Of a DNA stretch of 64,000 nucleotides, positions 34,903-41,540 are shown piece by piece (the stretch's first letter is position 1; each line of letters begins with the position of its first letter). The stretch comes from Synechococcus sp. CS-1332. Its GTDB lineage: Bacteria; Cyanobacteriota; Cyanobacteriia; PCC-6307; Cyanobiaceae. The position numbers were made by a program, and so were the translations under genes. The stretch is from contig NZ_JAHLYP010000019.1 in assembly GCF_025127995.1 (NCBI RefSeq), positions 1 to 64,000 on the forward strand, read 5' to 3'. The notes below the pieces were generated by a model, which was given only the letters and a program-made list of their open reading frames with translations, made no database searches and was not told the DNA's origin.

Positions 34903-36687
34903 TCACTGGGAATAGATCAGAACGCTGTAGGGCCCCACCCCAAAAGAGCCGTGACAGGGGAACCCGTCCCGCTCCCCTGGTACGGCTGCAAGATCAGCGC
35001 TAGGAAAACCATCAAAGGATTCACTGTAACCGTGCCAATCACTGTTGAAGCGAAGTGTCCAGCCATTGGCCGCCGGCAAACCAACGATGTAGTTCTCCTG
35101 GGGCTCGTGAGAAAAGTTGGCGATCACCACCACATCATCTCCGGGGCCCCCTTGATCCCAACGGTGAAAAGCGATCACGTTGCGCTGGGTATTGAGGTGA
35201 AACACCTGGGTGAACTGACCACAGAGCCCACGGGAGACGCCCTCCCGATCAAGGCGAAGGCGAATCAGATCCCGGTAGAGGCGCACGATGCCACGAAACT
35301 CCTGGCGCTGGTCCCAGTCGACGGGAACCGTATCGCGAAACCAGCCACCTTCAAGAAACTCCTGCCCCTGAAACAGCATGGGAATTCCTGGTGCCGTGAA
35401 CACCATGGCGGCCGCCAGGGTGGAACGCTTCTGGGCATGCCAGCCGGTGGGATCCGAGGGGTTGACGTCCTGGGGAATCCGGGACTGGCCATTGGCAACG
35501 TCGTCATGGGATTCGCTGTAGATCACCCGTTCAAAGGCGTCGTCGTTGTAGCGATAAAGAATGGCATCACGGATCTTCTCCAGAGCACGATCTTCATCCC
35601 TGGGCGCAATCACGGCCTGACGGATGGGTTGGATGAAGTGGGGATCCCATTGGGATCCAAAGCCCGCGCCCCCAGCCCCCACATCCTTGGTCAACCAGTC
35701 ATTGCTGCGCAGGTCTTCGGCGATCGTGATGTGGCCCGAGTCATGCCGGGCCACGGTTTCATTGATGGCCTGAAGGAGACTCCAGCCATCGGGAATCTCC
35801 TCAGTTCCAGCATCTCCGACACTTCGAATGTAACCCGTGCTGTCGAATCGAAGGCCATCAAGATGATACTCCTTGAGCCACATCGTGACGTTATCCAGGA
35901 TGTACTGACGAACCTCCCCCCGGCCATAATCGGGCCGCGTCTCCCCCCAGGGCGTCAGGGCACGATCATCGTTGTAGAAATAGATTCCCCCCTTGTCATT
36001 CTCAGACCAGCCATCGAATCTCCAGAGGTCAAGGTCACTGGGTCCAAAATGATTAAAAACCACATCCAGAATGACCGCAATGCCAGCTTGGTGGGCGCGC
36101 TTGACGAAGCGCTTGAAGCCCAGGGAACCGCCATAGTCTGAATCGACGGCAAAAATGTGAGATGGGTTGTAGCCCCAGGAGCGCTGACCTGCAAACTGAC
36201 CCACCGGCATGATCTGAATGGTATTGATACCCAGCCGGTTCAGGTGCTCCAGTCGAGCAGAGATGGAATTGAATCGGCCTGGTTGACTGAGGTCATCGTC
36301 ATTGAACGTGCCGACATGTAACTCATAAATCACAAGCTCATTCCAGCACTTCATGGAGAAGTTATCATCATCCCAATCAAAGTCAGGATCATGAATGATG
36401 GCATTGCCCACTGAGCTGGTCACCTCGTGGGCATAGGGATCAATGCGCTTGATCACCCCCCATGGAGTAGAGAGCTGAAACTTGTAGTGGTCGCCGATCC
36501 TGGCACTTTCAACACTGGTGGACCAGAAGCCGTGCGGCTCGGGGTCCATCGGATGGGCGGCACCATCCCAGTCGTTGAAGGAACCGATGACGGAGACCTG
36601 ATCGGCATGGGGCGCCCAGACCCGGAATGCCACCCCGGCAGGAGAGGGCATGGATCCCATGCCAGCAATGATCGGCGGCTTCACCAT
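34903..36687 (-). CDS. GH13 alpha-amylase family enzyme, branching-enzyme-like with CBM48
   Basis: 594 residues. N-terminal CBM48-type domain (AFRVWAPHADQVSVIGSFND), then the (beta/alpha)8 barrel: NTIQIMPVGQFAGQRSWGYN, DVVFNHFGPSDLD (conserved region I), DGLRFDSTGYI (nucleophile Asp282), TIAEDLRS (acid Glu324), YSESHDDV (Asp395). The chain resembles short 1,4-alpha-glucan branching and maltooligosyl hydrolase-type enzymes found in cyanobacteria, but I cannot tell branching from hydrolysis. It heads the minus-strand run of close-set genes to 29333, with 27 bases to the transglutaminase, although it may be transcribed alone. Confidence 0.88.
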   Translation of the reverse strand: MVKPPIIAGMGSMPSPAGVAFRVWAPHADQVSVIGSFNDWDGAAHPMDPEPHGFWSTSVESARIGDHYKFQLSTPWGVIKRIDPYAHEVTSSVGNAIIHDPDFDWDDDNFSMKCWNELVIYELHVGTFNDDDLSQPGRFNSISARLEHLNRLGINTIQIMPVGQFAGQRSWGYNPSHIFAVDSDYGGSLGFKRFVKRAHQAGIAVILDVVFNHFGPSDLDLWRFDGWSENDKGGIYFYNDDRALTPWGETRPDYGRGEVRQYILDNVTMWLKEYHLDGLRFDSTGYIRSVGDAGTEEIPDGWSLLQAINETVARHDSGHITIAEDLRSNDWLTKDVGAGGAGFGSQWDPHFIQPIRQAVIAPRDEDRALEKIRDAILYRYNDDAFERVIYSESHDDVANGQSRIPQDVNPSDPTGWHAQKRSTLAAAMVFTAPGIPMLFQGQEFLEGGWFRDTVPVDWDQRQEFRGIVRLYRDLIRLRLDREGVSRGLCGQFTQVFHLNTQRNVIAFHRWDQGGPGDDVVVIANFSHEPQENYIVGLPAANGWTLRFNSDWHGYSESFDGFPSADLAAVPGERDGFPCHGSFGVGPYSVLIYSQ

Positions 36688-36993
36688 GGTTCAACCCCTT
36701 CTAACCACTGTTTCACAGCCATACCTTTTCTGGTCAAGCGTTTAAAAACATTGAACATGAAGCCCGCGATCGAGGCGAATCCGCCTCCATGGCAATGCAG
36801 GCTGATGCAGAAGGCTGCATCAACGCCCTGTGCTCCGGTGGAGATTTCAGACGCGGGGCGATCCCACAGGACTAGGCTGGGAGGGCAGACCAAGAGAGGA
36901 ACGAATGATGTGAATTGAGTCGACTTCGTCTGCGATGCTGTCACCACAAAGGCGACCCATCGCCAACTGCTGATTCCCATCGCCACCCGAACC
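36688..36993. other. Divergent intergenic gap between GH13 gene and csbD-like gene
   Basis: 306 bases with no supported gene. It must contain the promoters of the GH13 gene (minus) and the CsbD-like gene (plus). The part next to the GH13 start is AT-richer (TTTCTGGTCAAGCGTTTAAAAACATTG). I see no convincing hairpin or repeat. Confidence 0.6.
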
Positions 36994-37206
36994 ATGTCCA
37001 ACAAAATCGACGCTGTCGCCAAGGATGCCGAGGGCAAACTTGAAGCGGCCCTGGGTGAACTGACCGGCGACACGGGCCACCAACTCAAGGGCAAGGCCAA
37101 ACAGGTTCAGGCCTCTGCCATGAACGCGGCAGAAGATCTGAAGGGTAGCGCCAGGTCCATGGCCCGAAAGGTCAGCGACGCTGCCGCGAAACTGGCTGAC
37201 GGCTAG
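36994..37206 (+). CDS. CsbD-family stress protein
   Basis: 70 residues, MSNKIDAVAKDAEGKLEAAL. The CsbD pattern KxEGKxxxAxGELTGDxxxxxxGKAKQ is clear (LEAALGELTGDTGHQLKGKA). The rest is a helical, charged tail (MNAAEDLKGSARSMARKVSD). CsbD proteins are small helical stress-induced proteins of unknown mechanism, general-stress regulated in Bacillus. It opens a region of stress and metal genes, with DUF302 and MerR genes following on the same strand. Confidence 0.93.
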   Translation: MSNKIDAVAKDAEGKLEAALGELTGDTGHQLKGKAKQVQASAMNAAEDLKGSARSMARKVSDAAAKLADG

Positions 37207-37307
37207 GGCTGAGCGTGCCCGAAGGCCCGGAGACTCGCCGCAGCATTCGCCAGGCTTGGCTGCGGCGATGTCCCCACCCAACAACACCCTCAGAGGCCGT
37301 GACACCG

Positions 37308-37700
37308 ATGAATCCCTTCTTCATTGTCCACACATCCAAATCCTTTGAGCAGGCGAGCACCGACCTGCAGGCCGCCATTGTGGCTCAGGACTTCGGCGTG
37401 ATGGCGGTTCATGACCTCGGCCAGACCCTGCGCAGCAAGGGGATCGACTTCTCCGAGGACTGTCGGATCTACGACGTCTGCAACCCAGGGCAAGCGGCCA
37501 GGCTGCTGAAGACCGACATGACGTTGAACATGGCCCTTCCCTGTCGCATCTCCGTGTTCACGGAAGGCCATCAGACCCGGATCGGCATGATCCGGCCTGA
37601 GGGAATGCTGCAGACGCTGTCCTCCGATCCTGACCTGATGAAGGTGGCCCGCGATGTCGAATCCGCCACGACGGCCATCATTGAGGCGGCGGCGTCCTGA
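37308..37700 (+). CDS. DUF302 domain protein
   Basis: 130 residues from the ATG at 37308. Pattern FIVHTSKSFEQASTDLQAAI, FGVMAVHDLGQTLRSKGIDF, CRIYDVCNPGQAARLLKTDM and LNMALPCRISVFTEGHQTRI belongs to DUF302, a small alpha/beta family often encoded beside redox or metal-stress genes. Cysteines in CRIYDVC and LPCRIS may matter. The reading frame is open further 5' (from 37215) but the family begins close to 37308. A MerR regulator follows 114 bases on. Confidence 0.9.
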   Translation: MNPFFIVHTSKSFEQASTDLQAAIVAQDFGVMAVHDLGQTLRSKGIDFSEDCRIYDVCNPGQAARLLKTDMTLNMALPCRISVFTEGHQTRIGMIRPEGMLQTLSSDPDLMKVARDVESATTAIIEAAAS

Positions 37701-37757
37701 TCGATCCTTACGGTGGATGAGGGGCTTCGTCGGGTGCGGCGGCCAGAGCCGCCACTA

Positions 37758-37780
37758 AAGTCTCCACAACAGTGGAGCTT
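37758..37780 (+). promoter_or_regulatory. MerR-type operator in front of merR
   Basis: AAGTCTCCACAACAGTGGAG followed by CTT contains a perfect 6-base dyad CTCCAC-AACA-GTGGAG (37762-37777) within a longer near-palindrome. It has the same CTCCA-N6-TGGAG core as the sites at 26421-26452 and 40677-40708, but without a good -35 hexamer, as expected for an autoregulated gene with a weak promoter. It ends about 35 bases before the MKIG start. Confidence 0.6.
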
Positions 37781-37814
37781 CCTGCCCATGGCGGCCGTCA
37801 GCGTCAACACCGGC

Positions 37815-38204
37815 ATGAAGATCGGCGTGCTGGCTGGGCGCAGCGGATTGCCCGTCAAGACCTTGCGTTATTACGAGGATCTGGGCCTGTTGCCGGCCAT
37901 CGGTCGCAGCGAGGGTGGCTACCGTCTGTTTGCAGAGGAGAGCCTGCGGCGCCTCGAGTTCATCCGCCGGCTGAAGACCCTGGGACTCAGCCTGGAGGAG
38001 ATCCAGGGCTGTCTGGCGGTGCATGACGCCGGCGACCTGCCCTGCGGCGACATCCACATGCAGCTGGAGCGGCAGATCGAGCGGATCGATATCCAGATCA
38101 GGGAGCTGGGTCAGCTCAGGCAGGAACTGCAAAGCCTGCTGGCCGGCTGGCAAAGCGACCCGGCCAAACAAGGGGATGTGATCTGCCCCAATCTTCAGGT
38201 CTGA
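37815..38204 (+). CDS. MerR-family heavy-metal regulator
   Basis: 129 residues from the ATG at 37815 (MKIGVLAGRSGLPVKTLRYY). The wing helix-turn-helix continues YEDLGLLPAIGRSEGGYRLF. A dimerisation helix follows (RQIERIDIQIRELGQLRQEL). Two cysteines that could bind metal are in DLPCGDIHM and at the end in DVICPNLQV, similar to copper/zinc-type MerR proteins (CueR/ZntR pair of Cys near the dimer). Start at 37815 was taken because MerR proteins start right at M-(K/R)-I-G; an in-frame ATG at 37788 is an alternative but falls about 10 bases beyond the operator. It probably binds the dyad at 37762-37777 and the matching ones before copA and the DUF305 gene at 40730 (inference). Confidence 0.9.
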   Translation: MKIGVLAGRSGLPVKTLRYYEDLGLLPAIGRSEGGYRLFAEESLRRLEFIRRLKTLGLSLEEIQGCLAVHDAGDLPCGDIHMQLERQIERIDIQIRELGQLRQELQSLLAGWQSDPAKQGDVICPNLQV

Positions 38205-38325
38205 GGCTTAGCAGCAGCGAACGGCCAAGGCGTTGGGCCCCAAGGTGAAGCCCTGTGCCGGACCACCACCGGCGCCCTGCGGCCTTCCCATGCTGAAGAC
38301 AGCCACAAGCAAGGGAGCCGAGCTG

Positions 38326-38988
38326 ATGGACCATTCCCGAACCACCTGCGGCCGGACCCGGGCGGCGTCGCGCCGGTTTGCTGCCGTCGCCGGTCTGGGG
38401 GCGCTGGTCCTGGGGCTAGGAACGCCAGCGCTTGCCGCGTCGCCCACCGGTGCGGCTCCCATGGGGAGCGGTATGGGTGCCGGCCCGGCAGGTCAAGGCC
38501 GCATGGGCGCCCAGTCGATGGATCAGCACTTCATCGTGATGATGATTCCCCACCACGACGGGGCCATCGCCATGGCGGATCTGGCCCTGAGCCGGGCCAA
38601 GCGGCCGGAGATCAAGGCCCTCGCCCGCAGCATCAAGGACAGTCAGACGCTGGAGAACGCCCAGATGCGCAGCTGGTACCGCCAGTGGTTCGGTGGCGCT
38701 GTGCCGGCGTGGGGCGGCGGGATGGGCCACGGCGGCGGCATGGGAATGATGGGGATGGGAGGAACCGGCACCGATGTCGCCTGGCTGAAGAACGCCTCGG
38801 ATTTCGATCGCGCCTTCATCGAACAGATGATTCCCCACCACCGCATGGGCGTGATGATGGCCACCATGGCCCAGACCAACAGCCAGCATCCCCAGTTGCA
38901 GGCCATGCAGCAGGTGATGGTGAAGGCCCAGAGCCAGGAGATCGAGCAGATGGCCCAGTGGTATCGCAGCTGGTACGGAACCCCCTGA
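38326..38988 (+). CDS. DUF305 protein with signal peptide
   Basis: 220 residues from ATG 38326 (an ATG at 38290 is an alternative). N-terminus has RRFAAVAGLGALVLGLGTPA, a Tat- or Sec-like signal. The mature protein carries two copies of the DUF305 core: FIVMMIPHHDGAIAMADLAL and FIEQMIPHHRMGVMMATMAQ, separated by a Gly/Met-rich loop (GGGMGHGGGMGMMGMGGTGT). The Met- and His-rich segments resemble copper-binding sites in periplasmic metal-handling proteins. A periplasmic copper-related role is inferred, supported by the neighbouring MerR regulator and by the second DUF305 gene at 40730. Confidence 0.9.
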   Translation: MDHSRTTCGRTRAASRRFAAVAGLGALVLGLGTPALAASPTGAAPMGSGMGAGPAGQGRMGAQSMDQHFIVMMIPHHDGAIAMADLALSRAKRPEIKALARSIKDSQTLENAQMRSWYRQWFGGAVPAWGGGMGHGGGMGMMGMGGTGTDVAWLKNASDFDRAFIEQMIPHHRMGVMMATMAQTNSQHPQLQAMQQVMVKAQSQEIEQMAQWYRSWYGTP

Positions 38989-39011
38989 GTGGCGAGGCCG
39001 ACCCTGCCAAC

Positions 39012-39359
39012 TCAGTCGAGGCGACCCTGACGCCCCCCGTGCTGCAGTCCCCAGGCACAGAGCGACTGAATCACCGGGACCAAGGTGCGGCCGTGGTCGC
39101 TGAAGCGGTAGCTGACCTGGGGCGGCCTGGCCGGGGTCACCTGCCGCAGCACCAGCCCATCACGCTCCAGGTCGCGCAGGCGCTGGGTGAGCACCTTGTC
39201 GCTGATCTCCGGGATCAGGCGACGCAGATCGCCATAACGCTGGGGGCCCTGCCGCAGTTGCCAGAGGATCGGCAATGTCCACTTGCCCTCCAGCACCTGG
39301 AGTGCGGCGCGCACGAAAGCGGTGGCTTCGATGGGATCCGCATCCCTGGTCGGCGCCAA
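39012..39359 (-). CDS. HxlR-family transcriptional regulator
   Basis: 115 residues if the TTG at 39359 is the start; the frame is open further upstream without ATG or GTG that would give a better family start. The winged helix domain is clear: LQVLEGKWTLPILWQLRQGP, RYGDLRRLIPEISDKVLTQR, LRDLERDGLVLRQVTPARPP, then VSYRFSDHGRTLVPVIQSLC. HxlR regulators sense aldehydes, quinones or electrophiles, sometimes by Cys, and control nearby genes. It is divergent from an SDR gene with an 87-base gap, so it probably regulates that gene and itself. The start is uncertain by up to some tens of codons. Confidence 0.82.
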   Translation of the reverse strand: MAPTRDADPIEATAFVRAALQVLEGKWTLPILWQLRQGPQRYGDLRRLIPEISDKVLTQRLRDLERDGLVLRQVTPARPPQVSYRFSDHGRTLVPVIQSLCAWGLQHGGRQGRLD

Positions 39360-39446
39360 CGCACCCGCAGGTAAGTCCTTCCGTTCCAGGGCCGGGGGCC
39401 ATAGGTTGCTGGCCCATTCTTGTCCTCGCCGAGGGGCCTGCCGACG

Positions 39447-40181
39447 ATGACGCGACTGCAAGGCAAGGTGGCCCTGGTCAGCGGCGGATCCCGCGGCATC
39501 GGCCGGGCCATCGCCGAGCGGCTGGGGCGCGATGGCGCCGACGTAGCCCTCACCTACGCCGGCAACCGCGACAAGGCGGAAGCCGTGGCCGACACCATTC
39601 GCGCCGGTGGGGTGCGGGCCCTGGCCCTGCCCTCCGATCTGCGAGAGGTGAGCCAGACCCGAGCCCTGTTCGCCGCCGTGCTCGAGCAGTTCGGCCGCCT
39701 CGACATCGTCGTCAACAACGCCGGGATCTCGGTGTTCAAACCCACCACCGACATCGACGAAGCGGACTACGACCGGGTGATGGACACCAATGCCCGCGGC
39801 ACCTTTTTTGCCCTCCAGGAGGCGGCCCGCCACGTGGCCGACGGGGGCCGGATCATCAACCTGGCCAGTGGCGCCACCCGCCAGGCCCTGCCGGCGGCGG
39901 GGGTGTATGCCGCCAGCAAGGCGGCGGTGGAGCAGTTCGGCATGGCCCTGGCCAAGGAACTCGGCCCCCGCGGCATCACCGTCAACCAGATCGGCCCCGG
40001 GGTCACCGACACCGACGGACTGATCATGCCGGCCGAAGCCCTGGCCCATCTGATCGCCTCCACGCCCCTGGGTCGCCTTGGCCAGCCCGCCGATCTGGCG
40101 GATGTGGTGGCCTTCCTGGCCTCCGATGACGCCCGATGGGTGAACGGCCAGACCCTCCAGGTGAATGGCGGCATCCTCTGA
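39447..40181 (+). CDS. Short-chain dehydrogenase/reductase (SDR)
   Basis: 244 residues. Rossmann NAD(P) site LVSGGSRGIGRAIAERL, then NNAG, YAASKAAVEQFGMALA with catalytic Tyr and Lys (YxxxK), and the end ITVNQIGPGVTDTDG. The sequence is like the FabG/3-ketoacyl reductase-like group. The R in TGxxRGIG-type motif favours NADPH (inference). The divergent HxlR gene suggests induction by an aldehyde or quinone substrate. An ABM-domain gene follows 35 bases on. Confidence 0.93.
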   Translation: MTRLQGKVALVSGGSRGIGRAIAERLGRDGADVALTYAGNRDKAEAVADTIRAGGVRALALPSDLREVSQTRALFAAVLEQFGRLDIVVNNAGISVFKPTTDIDEADYDRVMDTNARGTFFALQEAARHVADGGRIINLASGATRQALPAAGVYAASKAAVEQFGMALAKELGPRGITVNQIGPGVTDTDGLIMPAEALAHLIASTPLGRLGQPADLADVVAFLASDDARWVNGQTLQVNGGIL

Positions 40182-40216
40182 GCCAGTCCTCTGAACCACC
40201 CCCCTGCGCCCCCTCC

Positions 40217-40657
40217 ATGAGTGAATCCCCCACCAGCTTCAGCAACGGCTTTCCCGTCAACACGATCCGTGTCGGCGACGGGGTCGTGCTGATCAACGTT
40301 TTTCACCTCGATCCGGATCGGGCCGAGGCCTTCGTGGCCACCCAGGTGGGCGAATACAAACGCCTCCAGGGCGTTTTTCCGGGAAGCCTCAGCGCCAATC
40401 TGCACGTCAGCCTCGATCGCACCAGGGCCGTCAACTACGCGCACTTCAGCTCCCTGGAGGCCTATCTGACGATGCGAGACAGCCCTGCCTTCGCCGAGCA
40501 CCTCGAGCGGCTCAAGGGATTGGTCCTGAAGGCCGAGCCCCAGCTGTACACCGTGGCCTACACCCAGAACGCCACACAACCCGTCTCTGAGGCCTCCTTG
40601 GCGCCCCTGGGAGATCCTGCCTTGGCGCCGCGGCTCGGCCCGGTGCCTCTGGCCTGA
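40217..40657 (+). CDS. Antibiotic-biosynthesis monooxygenase (ABM) domain protein
   Basis: 146 residues from ATG 40217. The ABM ferredoxin-like fold runs as TIRVGDGVVLINVFHLDPDR, AEAFVATQVGEYKRLQGVFP, LHVSLDRTRAVNYAHFSSLE, AYLTMRDSPAFAEHLERLKG. This family includes quinol and polyketide monooxygenases and haem-degrading enzymes. Context (HxlR, SDR) would fit quinone or electrophile detoxification. The C-terminal tail is unstructured. It is 35 bases behind the SDR gene and followed by the MerR-type promoter of the second DUF305 gene. Confidence 0.85.
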   Translation: MSESPTSFSNGFPVNTIRVGDGVVLINVFHLDPDRAEAFVATQVGEYKRLQGVFPGSLSANLHVSLDRTRAVNYAHFSSLEAYLTMRDSPAFAEHLERLKGLVLKAEPQLYTVAYTQNATQPVSEASLAPLGDPALAPRLGPVPLA

Positions 40658-40676
40658 TCACGGCGTGCCTGAACCC

Positions 40677-40708
40677 TTGACTCTCCAGACAAGTGGAGAC
40701 CATACTGT
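40677..40708 (+). promoter_or_regulatory. MerR-type promoter of the second DUF305 gene
   Basis: TTGACT (-35, 40677-40682) and TACTGT (-10, 40703-40708) are separated by 20 bases, a MerR-type spacing. Between them lies CTCCA-GACAAG-TGGAG. The stretch CTTGACTCTCCAG (40676-40688) is identical to that before copA on the other strand. The start of the gene is 21 bases after the -10. Confidence 0.75.
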
Positions 40709-40729
40709 GAAAGCTCCTCCTGAGTCCCC

Positions 40730-41446
40730 ATGCGCCCCAGCCGATTCTCCCCCGCCCTGCTCGGGACCCTCTGCGCCCTGGGCCTGACGCTCCCCGCCCT
40801 GGCGCAGGACCGCGGCGGCATGAACCACGACCACCACGCCATGCCGGTCAAGCCCACCCCGGCCGGAGCGACTCCTGGGCACAGCGGCCACGCCCATGAC
40901 GTGGGCCCCGCCGGTGCCACCTACGACCTGCGCTTCATCGACGGGATGGTGCAGCACCACACCGGCGCCCTGCGGATGAGTGAATTCGTCTTCGGGATCG
41001 GTGCGCCCGGTGTGGGGGCCCTCGGCAAGACAATCTGGCGCGATCAGGCCAATGAGAACCGGGCCATGGGCCTCTGGCGGAAGGCCTGGTATCCCCAGGC
41101 GCCCGTCTATCCCGTGGCCCTGGCGAGCGGCGGTGATCCGAACAGCCTCGCCGGCCTCACCCGCATGAGCCAGGCCCAGATCGACGGGATGCGGATGATG
41201 GGCGACGCACCCACCCCGGACAAGCGCGTTGTCTGGTTCCTGGAAGGGATGCTCCACCACCACGGCGGGGCGCTGATCATGGCCCACGACGCCCTGGCCA
41301 AGAGCACCAATCCCACAATCCGGCGCTTCGCCAGGGGCGTGATCGTGGCCCAACGCGCCGAGATCATCGAACTGCGGCGGATGCTGGCGGTCGAAGGCCT
41401 GCGCAAGCCGGAGTACGGCCGCTATGACGCACTGTTCGCGCTCTGA
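40730..41446 (+). CDS. DUF305 protein with signal peptide, predicted copper-regulated
   Basis: 238 residues. Signal peptide PALLGTLCALGLTLPALAQ with cleavage before DRGG. A His-rich stretch follows (MNHDHHAMPVKP, GHSGHAHDVG), then two DUF305 modules: FIDGMVQHHTGALRMSEFVF and FLEGMLHHHGGALIMAHDAL. The His- and Met-rich composition suits metal binding in the periplasm. It differs in length and sequence from the paralogue at 38326. It is the gene directly controlled by the long-spacer promoter at 40677-40708; this gives the strongest sequence link between DUF305 and copper in the window. Confidence 0.9.
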   Translation: MRPSRFSPALLGTLCALGLTLPALAQDRGGMNHDHHAMPVKPTPAGATPGHSGHAHDVGPAGATYDLRFIDGMVQHHTGALRMSEFVFGIGAPGVGALGKTIWRDQANENRAMGLWRKAWYPQAPVYPVALASGGDPNSLAGLTRMSQAQIDGMRMMGDAPTPDKRVVWFLEGMLHHHGGALIMAHDALAKSTNPTIRRFARGVIVAQRAEIIELRRMLAVEGLRKPEYGRYDALFAL

Positions 41447-41496
41447 GCCGCCAGCCGGACTGACCATGCCAGCCTGGCAGGACTGAAGGATAGGGA

Positions 41497-41511
41497 TGAG
41501 AATGATTCCCG
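41497..41511 (+). promoter_or_regulatory. Possible Fur box before the porin gene
   Basis: TGAGAATGATTCCCG matches the 7-1-7 Fur pattern TGATAATnATTATCA at about ten of fourteen positions. It lies 29 bases upstream of the porin ATG. Cyanobacterial porins of this class are often called iron-uptake porins, so iron control is sensible, but the match is only partial. Confidence 0.4.
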
Positions 41512-41540
41512 TTCCTTCCATTTATCCCGGGGGAGCTTCC

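Noticed and set aside
41470-41484. Palindrome TGCCAGCCTGGCA before the porin
   Set aside because: Too short, with no T run, and could be chance in GC-rich DNA.
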